The notes under the pieces: generated by a model | Databases searched by the model: none | What the model saw: only the letters and a program-made list of their open reading frames with translations | What the model was told of the DNA's origin: nothing | In this document: positions 51,230 through 61,476 of the stretch, one piece after another | How the letters are laid out: the number at the start of each line of letters is the position of its first letter | How positions within the stretch are numbered: the stretch's first letter is position 1 | Program-made: the position numbers and the translations under genes | DNA from: JAEUHQ01 sp964538915 | GTDB lineage: Bacteria > Planctomycetota > UBA1135 > UBA2386 | Assembly: GCA_964538915.1 (NCBI GenBank) | Contig: CAZIFB010000007.1 | Coordinates: 1 to 64,000 of the forward strand | Direction: 5' to 3' | Length of the DNA: 64,000 nt

Positions 51230-52765
51230 ATGTACCGACTCGACCCGTCGCAGATCCACGTCGAGTCCCACGCGCTGCCCGCGTGGGAGCACGACGCCTC
51301 GTTCCAGGACACGATGGCCGAACAGCTGCGGCGCGCACCGTGGCTCGCGCTGTCCGCCTCCGCGCACGTGTTGATGGCGCTGCTGCTCTGGCTGCTGATC
51401 CCGCCCGAAGCGAAGCGCGCCGCCCAGAACTTCGCGAGCATCGTCGACACGTCACAGCCCGACGCGATCGAGCCCCCACCGCCGCCCCCGCCCGAGACGG
51501 AGCCCGAGGAGATCGTCGATCCGATCCAGGTGACCGAGACCCCGATCGCCGACGAACCCGATCAGGCGTTCGACCAGGTCCCGAGCGAATCCCACGCGAA
51601 GGAGTCCTCGTTCGACCACGACCAGTGGAACGCCGCGATCGGCATCAGCGGCGGCGCCGGCGGCCCGATCGGCGGCGGCCCTGGCGGTCCCGGCCAGCGC
51701 GGCAGCTCGAACAAGCCGTTCGCTCCTACGACGAACGCCGCCCTCGACTGGCTGCGCGACCACCAGGACGACGACGGGAAATGGGACTGCGACCAGTTCA
51801 TGAAGCACGACCGAGACGGCGAGGTCTGCGACGGCGCCGGCAACCCCGTGCACGACGTGGGCGTCACCGGTCTCGCGCTGCTCGCATTCCTCGGCGACGG
51901 CAGCACGCTGCGCGGCGGCCGGTATCGCGACGCCCTCAAGAAGGGCGTGATCTGGCTGAAGAACCAGCAGGATCCGTCGACCGGGCTGTTCGGCAACGCG
52001 ACGTCGCACGACTTCGTCTACGACCACGCGATCGCGGCCTATGCGATGTGCGAGGCGTACGGTCTTTCCAACTACCAGTTGCTGAAGGACACGGCGCAGA
52101 AGGGCATCGACTACCTCGAATCGCACCGCAACCCCTACCGCGTTTGGCGCTACCAGCCCCGCGACAACGACAACGACACCTCGATCACCGGCTGGTGCAT
52201 CATGGCCTACGAGTCGGCCTCGTACTTCGGTCTCACGGTGAACCGGGAGGCACTGAAGATCTGCGCGGTGTGGCTGGACGAAGTCGCCGACACGACCGGC
52301 CGCCACGGTTATGCCAAGGCCGGCGACCGCAGCTCGCGCAAGCCGGGCGACCACGGCACCCGCTTCCCCGCGGACAAGAGCGAGGCGATGACCGCCGTCG
52401 GTCTGTTCTGCCGCTTCTTCCTAGGCCAGGATCCGAAGGAGAAGCCCGTGATGCGCGCCGCGGCGGACCTGCTCGTCGCGAAGCCGCCGATCTGGGACCC
52501 GAAGGCCGGCACGATCGACGAGTACTACTGGTACTACGCGACCTACGCGCTCTTCCAGATGGGCGGCAGCCACTGGGAGGCGTGGAAGAAGAAGATCGCG
52601 CCGGCGGTCGTGAAGAACCAGCACACCGACCCGGCGAAGAAGCACCTTTTCGGCTCGTGGGACCCGATCGGGTGCTGGGGCGAAGACGGCGGTCGCGTCT
52701 ATTCGACCGCGATTCTGGCCCTCACGCTGCAGGCCACGTACCGGTACTCGAAGATCCTGCACTGA
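51230..52765 (+). CDS. Membrane-anchored alpha/alpha-toroid protein with TonB-like N-terminus (copy 2)
   Basis: A 511-residue paralogue of the preceding protein, similar along its whole length, with matching N-terminus (HVESHALPAWE; MAEQLR), membrane helix (LALSASAHVLMALLLWLLI), PPPPPPPET stretch and toroid domain (WLRDHQDDDGKWDCDQF). Differences concentrate in the linker (no GGGK repeats, but GGAGGPIGGGPGGPG) and in the acidic stretch. Independent initiation after the hairpin and a 266-bp gap suggest its own promoter. The pair is a tandem duplication that has been kept. Confidence 0.8.
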   Translation: MYRLDPSQIHVESHALPAWEHDASFQDTMAEQLRRAPWLALSASAHVLMALLLWLLIPPEAKRAAQNFASIVDTSQPDAIEPPPPPPPETEPEEIVDPIQVTETPIADEPDQAFDQVPSESHAKESSFDHDQWNAAIGISGGAGGPIGGGPGGPGQRGSSNKPFAPTTNAALDWLRDHQDDDGKWDCDQFMKHDRDGEVCDGAGNPVHDVGVTGLALLAFLGDGSTLRGGRYRDALKKGVIWLKNQQDPSTGLFGNATSHDFVYDHAIAAYAMCEAYGLSNYQLLKDTAQKGIDYLESHRNPYRVWRYQPRDNDNDTSITGWCIMAYESASYFGLTVNREALKICAVWLDEVADTTGRHGYAKAGDRSSRKPGDHGTRFPADKSEAMTAVGLFCRFFLGQDPKEKPVMRAAADLLVAKPPIWDPKAGTIDEYYWYYATYALFQMGGSHWEAWKKKIAPAVVKNQHTDPAKKHLFGSWDPIGCWGEDGGRVYSTAILALTLQATYRYSKILH

Positions 52766-52947
52766 GGCCGGGCCGCGAGGGCGCGGCGCGTAGCGCTGCG
52801 GCGACCGCATGTCTCGTTCCGACACGGCCCTGCGCCGACTCTAGCACCGCTGTCGGAGATTGCCTCCGCACATCGCCCCCCCCTCGCCCTGCCCACGCCC
52901 GTGGCAACGACTCCGCGCTGCCAACCGAGTCCCGCCGAGGGAATTCC

Positions 52948-52976
52948 TGAAGAAGGACTCAAGCGACAGCCGATGG
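52948..52976 (+). promoter_or_regulatory. Possible sigma-28 (FliA)-type promoter for flagellin gene
   Basis: TGAAGAAG (52948-52955) and GCCGATGG (52969-52976), spaced by 13 bp, resemble the flagellar sigma-28 boxes (TAAAGTTT and GCCGATAA). The -10-like box matches 6 of 8 positions. The site lies 65 bp before the flagellin ATG. The spacing is slightly longer than usual and the -35 match poor, so confidence is low. Confidence 0.35.
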
Positions 52977-53040
52977 GGTTTCCAACACGGCGCCCGGCTC
53001 CGGTCGAGCGCCACCACGGCAAAGGAATCGAGGAGGACAG

Positions 53041-53871
53041 ATGGGCCTTCGGGTCAATTCGAACATCGCATCCCTGAACGCGCAGCGCTCGCTGTCGACG
53101 ACGACCGAGCGCCTGCAGGCGAACTATCGCCGACTGTCCACGGGCTTGCGCATCTCCACCGCCGCGGACGACGCCGCCGGCCTCGCGATCTCCGAGCGGT
53201 TCCGCGCCCAGATCCGTTCGACGAACCAGGCGATCCGCAACGCGCAGGACGGCATCTCCCTCACGCAGACGGGCGAAGGCGCCCTCAACGAGGTGAGCTC
53301 CATCCTGATCCGCATGCGCGAACTCGCGATCCAGGCCAGCAACGGCACCGTGAGCTCCGCCGACCGCATCACGCTGAACGAGGAGTTCGCGAACCTGATC
53401 AACGAGATCGACCGCATCGCGCAGTCGACGACGTTCAACGGCGTTCGGCTGCTCGACGGCACGGGATCGACTCTGACGTTCCAGGTCGGCACCGGGACGA
53501 CGAACAACATCGACACGATCCAGCTGAGCACGTCCGACACGCTCGCGTCGACGCTCGGCCTTTCGACGCTGGACATCGGCTCCGCGGGCAACCCGACGCT
53601 CGCGGTCGCGCAGCTCGACGTCGCGGTCAACGCCGTGAGCCGTGTGCGCGGTCAGTTCGGTGCAGCCCAGAACCGGCTCACGACGACGATCGCGAACCTG
53701 CAGATCCAGACAGAGAACCTGAGCGCGGCGGAGTCGCGCATCCGCGACGTCGACGTCGCCAACGAAACGGCGGCGCTCACGCGCAACTCGATCCTGCAGC
53801 AGGCGGCGATCTCGATCCTCGCGCAGGCGAACACGCAACCGCAGGCGGCTTTGCAGCTGCTGCAACAGTGA
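53041..53871 (+). CDS. fliC: Flagellin, minimal form
   Basis: A 276-residue flagellin with the conserved N-terminal D0/D1 (MGLRVNSNIASLNAQRSL, AADDAAGLAISERFRAQI) and C-terminal D1/D0 (AAESRIRDVDVANETAAL, ending in QAALQLLQQ). The variable D2/D3 region is nearly absent. A strong Shine-Dalgarno AGGAGG (53031-53036) precedes the ATG. It is the only flagellar gene in the window; the glycan locus at 22.9-35.2 kb, with its MAF-like domains, could be involved in its glycosylation, but nothing here links them directly. Confidence 0.95.
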   Translation: MGLRVNSNIASLNAQRSLSTTTERLQANYRRLSTGLRISTAADDAAGLAISERFRAQIRSTNQAIRNAQDGISLTQTGEGALNEVSSILIRMRELAIQASNGTVSSADRITLNEEFANLINEIDRIAQSTTFNGVRLLDGTGSTLTFQVGTGTTNNIDTIQLSTSDTLASTLGLSTLDIGSAGNPTLAVAQLDVAVNAVSRVRGQFGAAQNRLTTTIANLQIQTENLSAAESRIRDVDVANETAALTRNSILQQAAISILAQANTQPQAALQLLQQ

Positions 53872-53909
53872 CGAGCGCGGCGCCCGCGCGAACGCGCGGC
53901 GCCGATCGA

Positions 53910-54173
53910 TCACTTCATCGCGTGGACCGACCGGGTCGCGAGGCTCTTGCGCCGCGCGGCGGTGTTCTTGTGGATCACGTGGGTCTGCGCGGCCTTGTCG
54001 ATCGTCTTGCAGACGGACGGCAGCATCGCCGTCGCCTTCGCCTTGTCGCCGCTCTCGACGAGGGCCATCAGGCTCTTCATCGCGGACTTCAGGCGGGTCA
54101 TGCGGGCCTTGTTGGCGAGGCGGTTGCGCTCGCTCTGACGGGCGCGCTTCAGTGCTTGCTTGCTGTGGGCCAT
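53910..54173 (-). CDS. rpsT: 30S ribosomal protein S20
   Basis: An 87-residue basic helical protein (MAHSKQALKRARQSERNRLANK) with the conserved RLKSAMKSL and NTAARRKS segments; it binds 16S rRNA in the small subunit. It is at the usual length for S20. The TPR gene follows on the same strand after 76 bp on its upstream side. Confidence 0.96.
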   Translation of the reverse strand: MAHSKQALKRARQSERNRLANKARMTRLKSAMKSLMALVESGDKAKATAMLPSVCKTIDKAAQTHVIHKNTAARRKSLATRSVHAMK

Positions 54174-54249
54174 CTCGGGTCTCGGTCTTCTGGTTGGTTC
54201 TGGGAAGTCGTTTCGGAGGGACGTCGGCTCGGTCGCGGCACTCGGGCTG

Positions 54250-55581
54250 TCAGGCCTTCATCTGCTCGACCTTCCGCGCAACGTCGCGGAAACCGATGTC
54301 CTGCTCGAGAATGCGGGTGAAGTGGCGGAGCGCGTCGTCGCGCTTGCCGAGGTCGCTGCAGATGACGCCCATCTCGTAGAGCGCTTCCTTGGCGAGGGCG
54401 CCGGATCCGGCGGCCTGCAGCGCCTTGTCGAACTGGCCGAGAGCCAGCTCGGGCATGCTCTTCTGTTGGAACGCCCTGCCCAGCAGGAACTGCGCCTCGA
54501 CCTTCTTGCGAGGGTCCTTGACGGCCTGCTGCAGTTCCGCGATCGCGGCGTCGGTCTCGCCCGTGCCGAGCAGGCTCGAACCGAGTTCGAAGCGCGCGCC
54601 GAAGTCGGCGGGGTTCCGCTCGACCTTGCGCCGCGCCTCGGCGACCCGCATCTCGCTCAACGCCTTGCGGGCGCGGGCCGCCGCGGCTTCGTCGCCGCGC
54701 TTCTCGGCCTTCTGGACCATCTGCTCCTGCACACGGATGCGCAGGTCGCTGGCGAGCGACTGCACCTCGCTGTCGGCGGGCTGCAGCGCGACGACTCGCT
54801 CCAGCAGATCGAGCGCGCCGGTGAGGTCCTTCGCCATCTCGCGCAGACGCGCGACGCGGCGCAGGAGCTTCACGTCGTCGGGAGATTCCTGGAGCTTCGG
54901 CTCGAGCGTGTCGAGCTCCTGGCCGATCTCCTCGGGGGACATCTGGAGGCGCTCCTGCCGTTCGAGCTGGCGCTGCTGCTCCTTGTCCTTGATGAGCTCG
55001 CGCGAACTCTGGGCGTTCTCGATGCCCGTGCTGCGCAGCGCCCCCTCGGCGGCCAGGTTCTTGCGCGCCTTCAGCGACTCCTGGTCGCGCGGGTCGACCT
55101 TCAGGGCCGCCTCGTACATCGCGAGAGCCTGCTTCACCTGCCCCGTCTCGTAGAACAACGCCCCCGCCGAGCGGCAGGCCTCGAGGCAGCGCGGCTCCGC
55201 CGTGGCGTACGCTTCGTAGACCGCGAGCGCGGAGCGCCGCAGTCCGGCCCGTTGCAGCGCCGTGCCGAGCTTGAGGTTCGCACCCTCGGCCATCGGGTCG
55301 TGCACGAGGTAACGCTCGAACGCGCGCGCCGCCGCGGCATGACGACCGAAGAGCCGGCAGACGTTGCCGATCAACAGGCTCGGGCCGCCGACCAGCAGCG
55401 CGGTGACCTTCGAAGGCGGCTTCTGCGCGATCTTCTGGAACAGCGCGCGATGCAGCGCGAGGCGCGCGTCGCCGAAGTCCGGCTGGATCTGCAGCACCTG
55501 GTGGTAGATCTGGACCGCCAACGAGAAGTTGCGCCGCTTCAGGGCGTCGTTCGCGTTCTCGAGGTACTTGCTGAGGTCCAT
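54250..55581 (-). CDS. TPR repeat protein
   Basis: A 443-residue soluble protein built of about ten TPR-like units (NFSLAVQIYHQVLQIQPDF, AARAFERYLVHDP, ALAMYEAALKVDP, ALDLLERVVALQP, ELALGQFDKAL and others). A central charged coiled coil (KDKEQQRQLERQERLQ) separates two TPR blocks. No signal peptide, so cytoplasmic. It likely acts as a scaffold; partner unknown. It starts 108 bp from the divergent def gene and is followed by rpsT. Confidence 0.85.
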   Translation of the reverse strand: MDLSKYLENANDALKRRNFSLAVQIYHQVLQIQPDFGDARLALHRALFQKIAQKPPSKVTALLVGGPSLLIGNVCRLFGRHAAAARAFERYLVHDPMAEGANLKLGTALQRAGLRRSALAVYEAYATAEPRCLEACRSAGALFYETGQVKQALAMYEAALKVDPRDQESLKARKNLAAEGALRSTGIENAQSSRELIKDKEQQRQLERQERLQMSPEEIGQELDTLEPKLQESPDDVKLLRRVARLREMAKDLTGALDLLERVVALQPADSEVQSLASDLRIRVQEQMVQKAEKRGDEAAAARARKALSEMRVAEARRKVERNPADFGARFELGSSLLGTGETDAAIAELQQAVKDPRKKVEAQFLLGRAFQQKSMPELALGQFDKALQAAGSGALAKEALYEMGVICSDLGKRDDALRHFTRILEQDIGFRDVARKVEQMKA

Positions 55582-55689
55582 GGGGCGGGTGCGCGGGCCG
55601 CTCGGCGGCGGGATGCTTGACGGCGGCGAAAGGGGCGAAGAATCTACCTCCCCCCCGAGGAGGCCGCAACGGCCCGCAACCCGCTCCGC

Positions 55690-56202
55690 ATGGAAGTTCT
55701 CGTCTATCCCGACCCAGTCCTGCGCCGCGGCGGCAAGGCCATCACGACCTTCGACGCCGAGCTCCGCGATCTCGCGGGCCGCATGATGGAGGCGATGTAC
55801 GAAGAGGGCGGCGTCGGCCTCGCCGCGCCCCAGGTCGGCATCGAGAAGAAGCTGCTGGTCCTGAACCCGAGCGGCGACCGCAACGACCGTTCGGGCGAGC
55901 GGGTGCTGTGCAACCCGAAGATCACCCGGAAGAAGGAACGCGAGTTCGGCGAAGAGGGCTGCCTGTCCTTCCCGGGCATCCACGCCGACGTCGAGCGCTG
56001 GATCGCGATCACCGTGACCTACCAGGACCTCGACGGCAAGGAGCAGGTCCTGCAGACCGACGGCTGGCTCGCGCGGATCGTGCAGCACGAACTCGACCAC
56101 CTCGACGGCGTGCTGTTCACCGACCGTCTGACCGCCGCGGACAAGCTGCGCGTGAAGCCGCAGCTGCAGAAGCTCGAGGAAGAGTTCCGCGCGAGGGCGT
56201 GA
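55690..56202 (+). CDS. def: Peptide deformylase
   Basis: A 170-residue metal-dependent enzyme that removes the formyl group from nascent peptides. All three family motifs are present: GVGLAAPQVG (41-50), EEGCLSFPG with metal ligand Cys91, and QHELDHLDG (132-140) with His133, Glu134 and His137. It lies 7 bp upstream of ribF, so the two are likely cotranscribed. Confidence 0.96.
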   Translation: MEVLVYPDPVLRRGGKAITTFDAELRDLAGRMMEAMYEEGGVGLAAPQVGIEKKLLVLNPSGDRNDRSGERVLCNPKITRKKEREFGEEGCLSFPGIHADVERWIAITVTYQDLDGKEQVLQTDGWLARIVQHELDHLDGVLFTDRLTAADKLRVKPQLQKLEEEFRARA

Positions 56203-56209
56203 GGCCCGG

Positions 56210-57166
56210 ATGCAACTGATCGAAGGCCTCTCGGCGCTGCTGGATCTCGACCTGGTCGCGCTGCACGGCGAAACCCCGGCCGGACGCTCCGTGGTCGCCG
56301 TCGGGGTCTTCGACGGCGTGCACCTCGGCCACCAGCGGCTACTGCACCAGCTGCTCGAGATGTCGTCGGCGCTGCAGGCGATGCCGACGGTCGTCACCTT
56401 CGCGAACCACCCCGACCAGGTGCTGCACGGAGAGGCGCCGCCGCTGCTCGTCAGCGTCCCCCATCGGTTGCGACTGCTCCGGCGCGCGGGTGTGCAGCGC
56501 CTCGTGCTCCTGCGATTCGAGCCGCGACTGCAGAACATGACGCCGCGCGAGTTCGCGGAGCGGGTGCTCGTGCAGCGGCTGCGGACCCGCGGGCTCCTGC
56601 TCGGCTACGACTCGGCGCTCGGCAAGGACCGCGCGGGCACGCCGCAGTGCTTCCGGGATCTCGGCGGCGAACTCGGCTTCGAAGTGCGCACCGGCGCACC
56701 CTTCGAAGTCGACGGCCAGCCGGTCTCGTCGACCGCGATCCGCTCGGCGATCGCGCGCGGCGACCTCACTCTCGCCCACCGCTACCTCGGCCGCTACCCC
56801 GGCGCGATGGGCACGGTGGTGCACGGCTCCGCGCGCGGCCGCACACTCGGCTTCCCGACCGCGAACGTCGCGATCGAGGACGCCGTCGTGCCACCGCCCG
56901 GCGTCTACGCGGTCGAAGCGATCGTCGACGGAACCACGCATCGCGCCGTCGCCAACCTGGGCACGCGGCCGACGTTCGCGGGCGACCGCGCCCCGGTCGT
57001 GCTCGAGGTCCACGTGCTCGACTTCGACGGCGATCTCTACGGCCGCGAACTCGAGATCACGTTCCGCCACCGTCTGCGCGAAGAACGGCGCTTCCCCGAC
57101 GCCGCGGCGCTGCGCGAACAGATCGCACGCGACGTGGCCGCGGCGCGCGAACACCTCAAGGCGTGA
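56210..57166 (+). CDS. ribF: Bifunctional riboflavin kinase/FAD synthetase
   Basis: A 318-residue enzyme making FMN and FAD from riboflavin. The N-terminal nucleotidyltransferase has GVFDGVHLGHQ (HxGH-type) and LGYDSALGKDRAGT; the C-terminal kinase (about 205-318) has GTVVHGSARGRTLGFPTANV (NTP loop, PTAN) and GVYAV. Standard length. The last 11 bp overlap the oppositely oriented cyclopropane synthase gene. Confidence 0.95.
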   Translation: MQLIEGLSALLDLDLVALHGETPAGRSVVAVGVFDGVHLGHQRLLHQLLEMSSALQAMPTVVTFANHPDQVLHGEAPPLLVSVPHRLRLLRRAGVQRLVLLRFEPRLQNMTPREFAERVLVQRLRTRGLLLGYDSALGKDRAGTPQCFRDLGGELGFEVRTGAPFEVDGQPVSSTAIRSAIARGDLTLAHRYLGRYPGAMGTVVHGSARGRTLGFPTANVAIEDAVVPPPGVYAVEAIVDGTTHRAVANLGTRPTFAGDRAPVVLEVHVLDFDGDLYGRELEITFRHRLREERRFPDAAALREQIARDVAAAREHLKA

Positions 57167-58433
57167 TCGACCGGCCGCCGCCGGCGCGTTCGAAGCGAAG
57201 GTGGCAGACCCCGAGGTTCCGCTCGCGGAAGCCCGCTTCGCAGTACGCGAAGTAGAAGTCCCAGGCGCGGAGCAGCGCCTCGCCGCCGCGACGGACGAAC
57301 GCATCCGAGCGCGCGAGCATCGCGGCGCGCCAGCGGGAGAGGGTGGTCGCGTAGTGGTCGCCGAAGTCCGTCATGTGCACGAGGCGGAAGTCCGTGTGCG
57401 ACGCCGCCGCGTCGACGATCGCGGCGACCGACGGAATGAAGCTCCCGGGGAAGACGTGCCGCTTCACGTAGTCGACGCTTCGCACCGCGCGCGCGTAGTG
57501 CTGGTCGCGGATCGTGATCGCCTGGAGCCCGAAGAGGCCGCCCGGTCGGAGCCGCGCGGCGGCGACCCGGAGGAAGGTCGGCAGCCACTTCGCACCGACT
57601 GCCTCGATCATCTCGCACGAGAGCACCTTGTCGAACGTGCCATCGAGGTCGCGATAGTCGCGCTGCAGCACCTCGACGGACTCCGCGACGCCGGCCGCGC
57701 GGGCGCGCTCCTTCGCCGCCGCGAACTGGTTCTTCGAGATCGTGGTGGTCGTCACCCGCGCTCCGAACTCGCCGGCGGCACACACCGCGAGACTGCCCCA
57801 GCCCGTGCCGATCTCGAGCAGGCGGTCCCCTGGCGCGAGATCGACGAGTCGGCACAGGCGCCGCAGCTTCTCGCGTTGCGCGTCCTCGAGCGAAGCGTCG
57901 GGCTCCGCGAACCACGCCGACGAGTAGGTCATCGTCGGGTCGAGGAACTGCGCGAACAGATCGTCCCCGAGGTCGTAGTGCCCGGCGATGTTGCGCGCAC
58001 TGCCGGCGCGCGTGTTGTCGCGCAGCCAGTGACCGGCGCGGAGCAGGAGGCGCCGGGGCAGCGACAGGAGCCCGCGGTCGACGGCCAGCAGCACGTCGCG
58101 ATCGGCGACGAGGAGCCGCAGGAGCCGGACGACCTCCGGTGACGACCAGTGGCCCGCCACGAACGACTCCCCCGCGCCCACGCCGCCAGCGAATGCGAGG
58201 CTGGTCCAGAACTCCGGCGACACCACGTCGAGATCGACCGCGCCGAGGCGACCGCGCGCATCGCCGAGTTCGAGCACGGACCCGCGTTCGCGCAGTCGGA
58301 TCGCGCCCGACCGCAGCGTCGCGAGCCGATCGAGTACCCGCCGCCGCAGGGCACGTTGCCACCACCGCGGATTCACACCCGCGGACTCGCTCGGGCGCGA
58401 CGCCGCACCAGCGATCAGGATCGCATCAGCCAT
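57156..58433 (-). CDS. cfa: Cyclopropane-fatty-acid-phospholipid synthase family (copy 1)
   Basis: A 425-residue SAM-dependent lipid methyltransferase. An N-terminal CFA domain (~1-125) precedes the methyltransferase core with IAGHYDLGDDLFAQFLDPTMTYSSA (lipid/active-site signature), SAM loop LLEIGTGWGSLA, SKNQFAAAKERA, and CEMIEAVG. It adds a methylene or methyl group to unsaturated acyl chains. It is the last gene of a four-gene operon starting with a desaturase; its start overlaps the DUF1365 gene by 8 bp. Confidence 0.93.
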   Translation of the reverse strand: MADAILIAGAASRPSESAGVNPRWWQRALRRRVLDRLATLRSGAIRLRERGSVLELGDARGRLGAVDLDVVSPEFWTSLAFAGGVGAGESFVAGHWSSPEVVRLLRLLVADRDVLLAVDRGLLSLPRRLLLRAGHWLRDNTRAGSARNIAGHYDLGDDLFAQFLDPTMTYSSAWFAEPDASLEDAQREKLRRLCRLVDLAPGDRLLEIGTGWGSLAVCAAGEFGARVTTTTISKNQFAAAKERARAAGVAESVEVLQRDYRDLDGTFDKVLSCEMIEAVGAKWLPTFLRVAAARLRPGGLFGLQAITIRDQHYARAVRSVDYVKRHVFPGSFIPSVAAIVDAAASHTDFRLVHMTDFGDHYATTLSRWRAAMLARSDAFVRRGGEALLRAWDFYFAYCEAGFRERNLGVCHLRFERAGGGRSITP

Positions 58434-59187
58434 GGGATCTCCTCTTCTCGGGATGCACGTGGAACGGCGCTCGCTTGCACCAGAGTCGCAGCGCCTCGAA
58501 GTGGATGCGCACGATCACCGCGACGGACATGACGGGGAACCGCAGCGCCGCGAGCAGCAGGTTCGCCGTCGTCCAGGGCCGACGGCGCAGAGCCAGCGTC
58601 GCGTCGAACACCGTGCGACCCGCGACCACGTTCCGCATGTGCACGCCGAGCGCTTCCCCGGGCGGCGACAAGGTCCACTCGTAGTCCTGTTCCATCGGCT
58701 GGAACGGACTCACGTGGAACTCCTTGCCGAAACGCGCCCGCAGCGCGCGCCGCCGCGGATCCGCGGCGACGACGTAGTGGTGACGCTGCCGCCACGGCGT
58801 GTTGGTGATCTCCGCGAGCGCCGCGACGAGTCGCTCGCCTCGGTCGAAGCAGTAGTAGACGCTGACCGGATTGAACGAGAAGCCGAACGCGCGCAGGTTC
58901 GTCAGCACGCGCACGGGGCCGTCGGGGCGCTCGCCGATCCGGGCGGCGACCGCATCGCGCACCGCATCGGCCAACGGACGGTCCGCGGGGCCGAAGAAGT
59001 CGCCGCGCCGGAACCACAGCGGCGCCGGTCGCCGAGCCGACCACCACCACCGCCCGGCGAACGCCGCATCCACTTCGTCGAGGTCGAGGTAGACGAAGTA
59101 CAGAGGCATGCGGAAGCGGTGCGCAACCGCGTCGTGACGGCGATGCCCCACGACGCCCGCGTAGATCGCCGAGTGCTGCACGGTCAC
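58426..59187 (-). CDS. DUF1365 family protein
   Basis: A 253-residue DUF1365 protein (HSAIYAGVVGHRR, NLRAFGFSFNPVSVYYCFD, MEQDYEW). In bacteria the family is found next to cyclopropane synthases and FAD amine oxidases; its biochemical role is undefined but is linked to fatty-acid modification. The GTG at 59187 overlaps the upstream stop by 4 bp (GTGA). Confidence 0.88.
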   Translation of the reverse strand: MTVQHSAIYAGVVGHRRHDAVAHRFRMPLYFVYLDLDEVDAAFAGRWWWSARRPAPLWFRRGDFFGPADRPLADAVRDAVAARIGERPDGPVRVLTNLRAFGFSFNPVSVYYCFDRGERLVAALAEITNTPWRQRHHYVVAADPRRRALRARFGKEFHVSPFQPMEQDYEWTLSPPGEALGVHMRNVVAGRTVFDATLALRRRPWTTANLLLAALRFPVMSVAVIVRIHFEALRLWCKRAPFHVHPEKRRSHG

Positions 59188-60469
59188 GGCGTCGCTCCGT
59201 CGGCGGCACGGGCACCGAAGTCCGCGGCGACCCGCAGCGCCGACTGCACGGCATCCTCGTGGAACCCGAAACCGCACCACGCGCCGCAGAGCCAGACGCG
59301 GTTCGTGCCGCTGACCGCGTGGACACGGGCTTGCGCGGCGACGCCGCGCGCGTCGAACACGGGGTGGTGGTAGACGAAGCGGCGCAGCACCTTCGCGGGA
59401 TCGATCGCGTCGGGACGGTTCAGCGTGACACAGTGAACGGTCGGCCCGGGCAGCCCCTGCAGGATGTTCATGCAGTACGTCAGCGTCGCGCGCCCGTCGC
59501 CAACCCCGAGGTGGTAGTTCCACGCGGCCCACGCTCGCCGGCGCCGCGGCAGGAGCCGCGTGTCGGTGTGCAGGACGACGTCGTTGGCCTGGTACGGGAT
59601 CGCACTCAGCAGGTCGCGTTCGTGCGCATCCGCGTCGGCGAGCAGACGGAGCGACTCGTCGCTGTGCGTCGCGAGAACCAGGGCGTCGAACTCCGCCGTG
59701 TGCCCGCTCTCGGTGCGCAGGCGCACGCCATTCGTGGTCCGATGGATCGTGCGCACCGGATCGCGGCTCCGGATGCGATCGGCGAACGGCCGCGACAGCG
59801 GCTCCAGGTACGACCGCGAGCCGCCCGCGACCGTGAACCACTTCGGTCGATCCCGCACCTGCAGCATCCCGTGGTTCTCGAAGAAGCGGACGAAGAACCG
59901 CGCGGGCATCGCCCGCAGTCGCCGCGGCTCCGCGGACCAGATCGCCGCCATCATCGGCACGAGGTAGTGCTCGGTGAACGAGCGGCCGTAGTGCCCGCTG
60001 TCGACGAGGTCCCCGAGCGTCGCGTCGGTGTCGCGGAGCGATGGCGCGAGGCGGTGGAACCGCAGGATGTCGCGCAGCATGCCCCAGAATCGCGGCCGCA
60101 GCAGGTTGCTGCGCTGCGCGAACAGCTGGCCGAACGAACTGCCGTTGTATTCGAGTCCGGTCGCTTCGTCGCGAACACTGAAGCTCATCGTCGACGGCCG
60201 GAGCCCCACGCCGAGTCGCTGCAACAAGGCGAGGAATCCCGGGTACGTGCGGTCGTTGCACACGATGAACCCGGTGTCGACCGCGAGCGGTCTCCCGCCG
60301 GCGCCCGGCACTTCGACGGTGTGCGTGTGCCCGCCGATGCGCGTGTCGGCCTCGTGCACGACGACGTCGTGCACACGGCACAGCCGCTCCGCGGCGACGA
60401 GTCCGGCCACGCCCGCGCCGACGACCGCGATCCGTTTGCGGCCGGGGCCGAGCAGCGCCGCCGCACGGT

Positions 60470-60473
<4 letters not shown>
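59184..60473 (-). CDS. FAD/NAD(P)-binding amine-oxidase-like protein
   Basis: A 429-residue flavoprotein of the amine oxidase/protoporphyrinogen oxidase superfamily: dinucleotide loop VVGAGVAGL, GGHTHTVEVP, and C-terminal FAD contact LCGAWCGFGFHEDAVQSAL. The type that accompanies CFA synthase and DUF1365 probably acts on acyl chains or carotenoid-like lipids. The ATG overlaps the desaturase stop (ATGA), and its own stop overlaps the DUF1365 start (GTGA). Confidence 0.9.
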
Positions 60474-61375
<902 letters not shown>

Positions 61376-61476
61376 GCGGATCTGGAGGCGCTGCGGGACC
61401 GGTGGGTTCGCACGACGACGGCGTTCGGATGCACGACCGTGCATCCACTTCGTCGCCCGGAACGAACGACCGACTC

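Noticed and set aside
52898..52925. sigma-54-like site (TGGCA ... GC) upstream of the flagellin gene
   Set aside because: Only the GG/GC core dinucleotides fit; the remaining consensus positions are absent, and a better sigma-28-like candidate lies closer to the gene.
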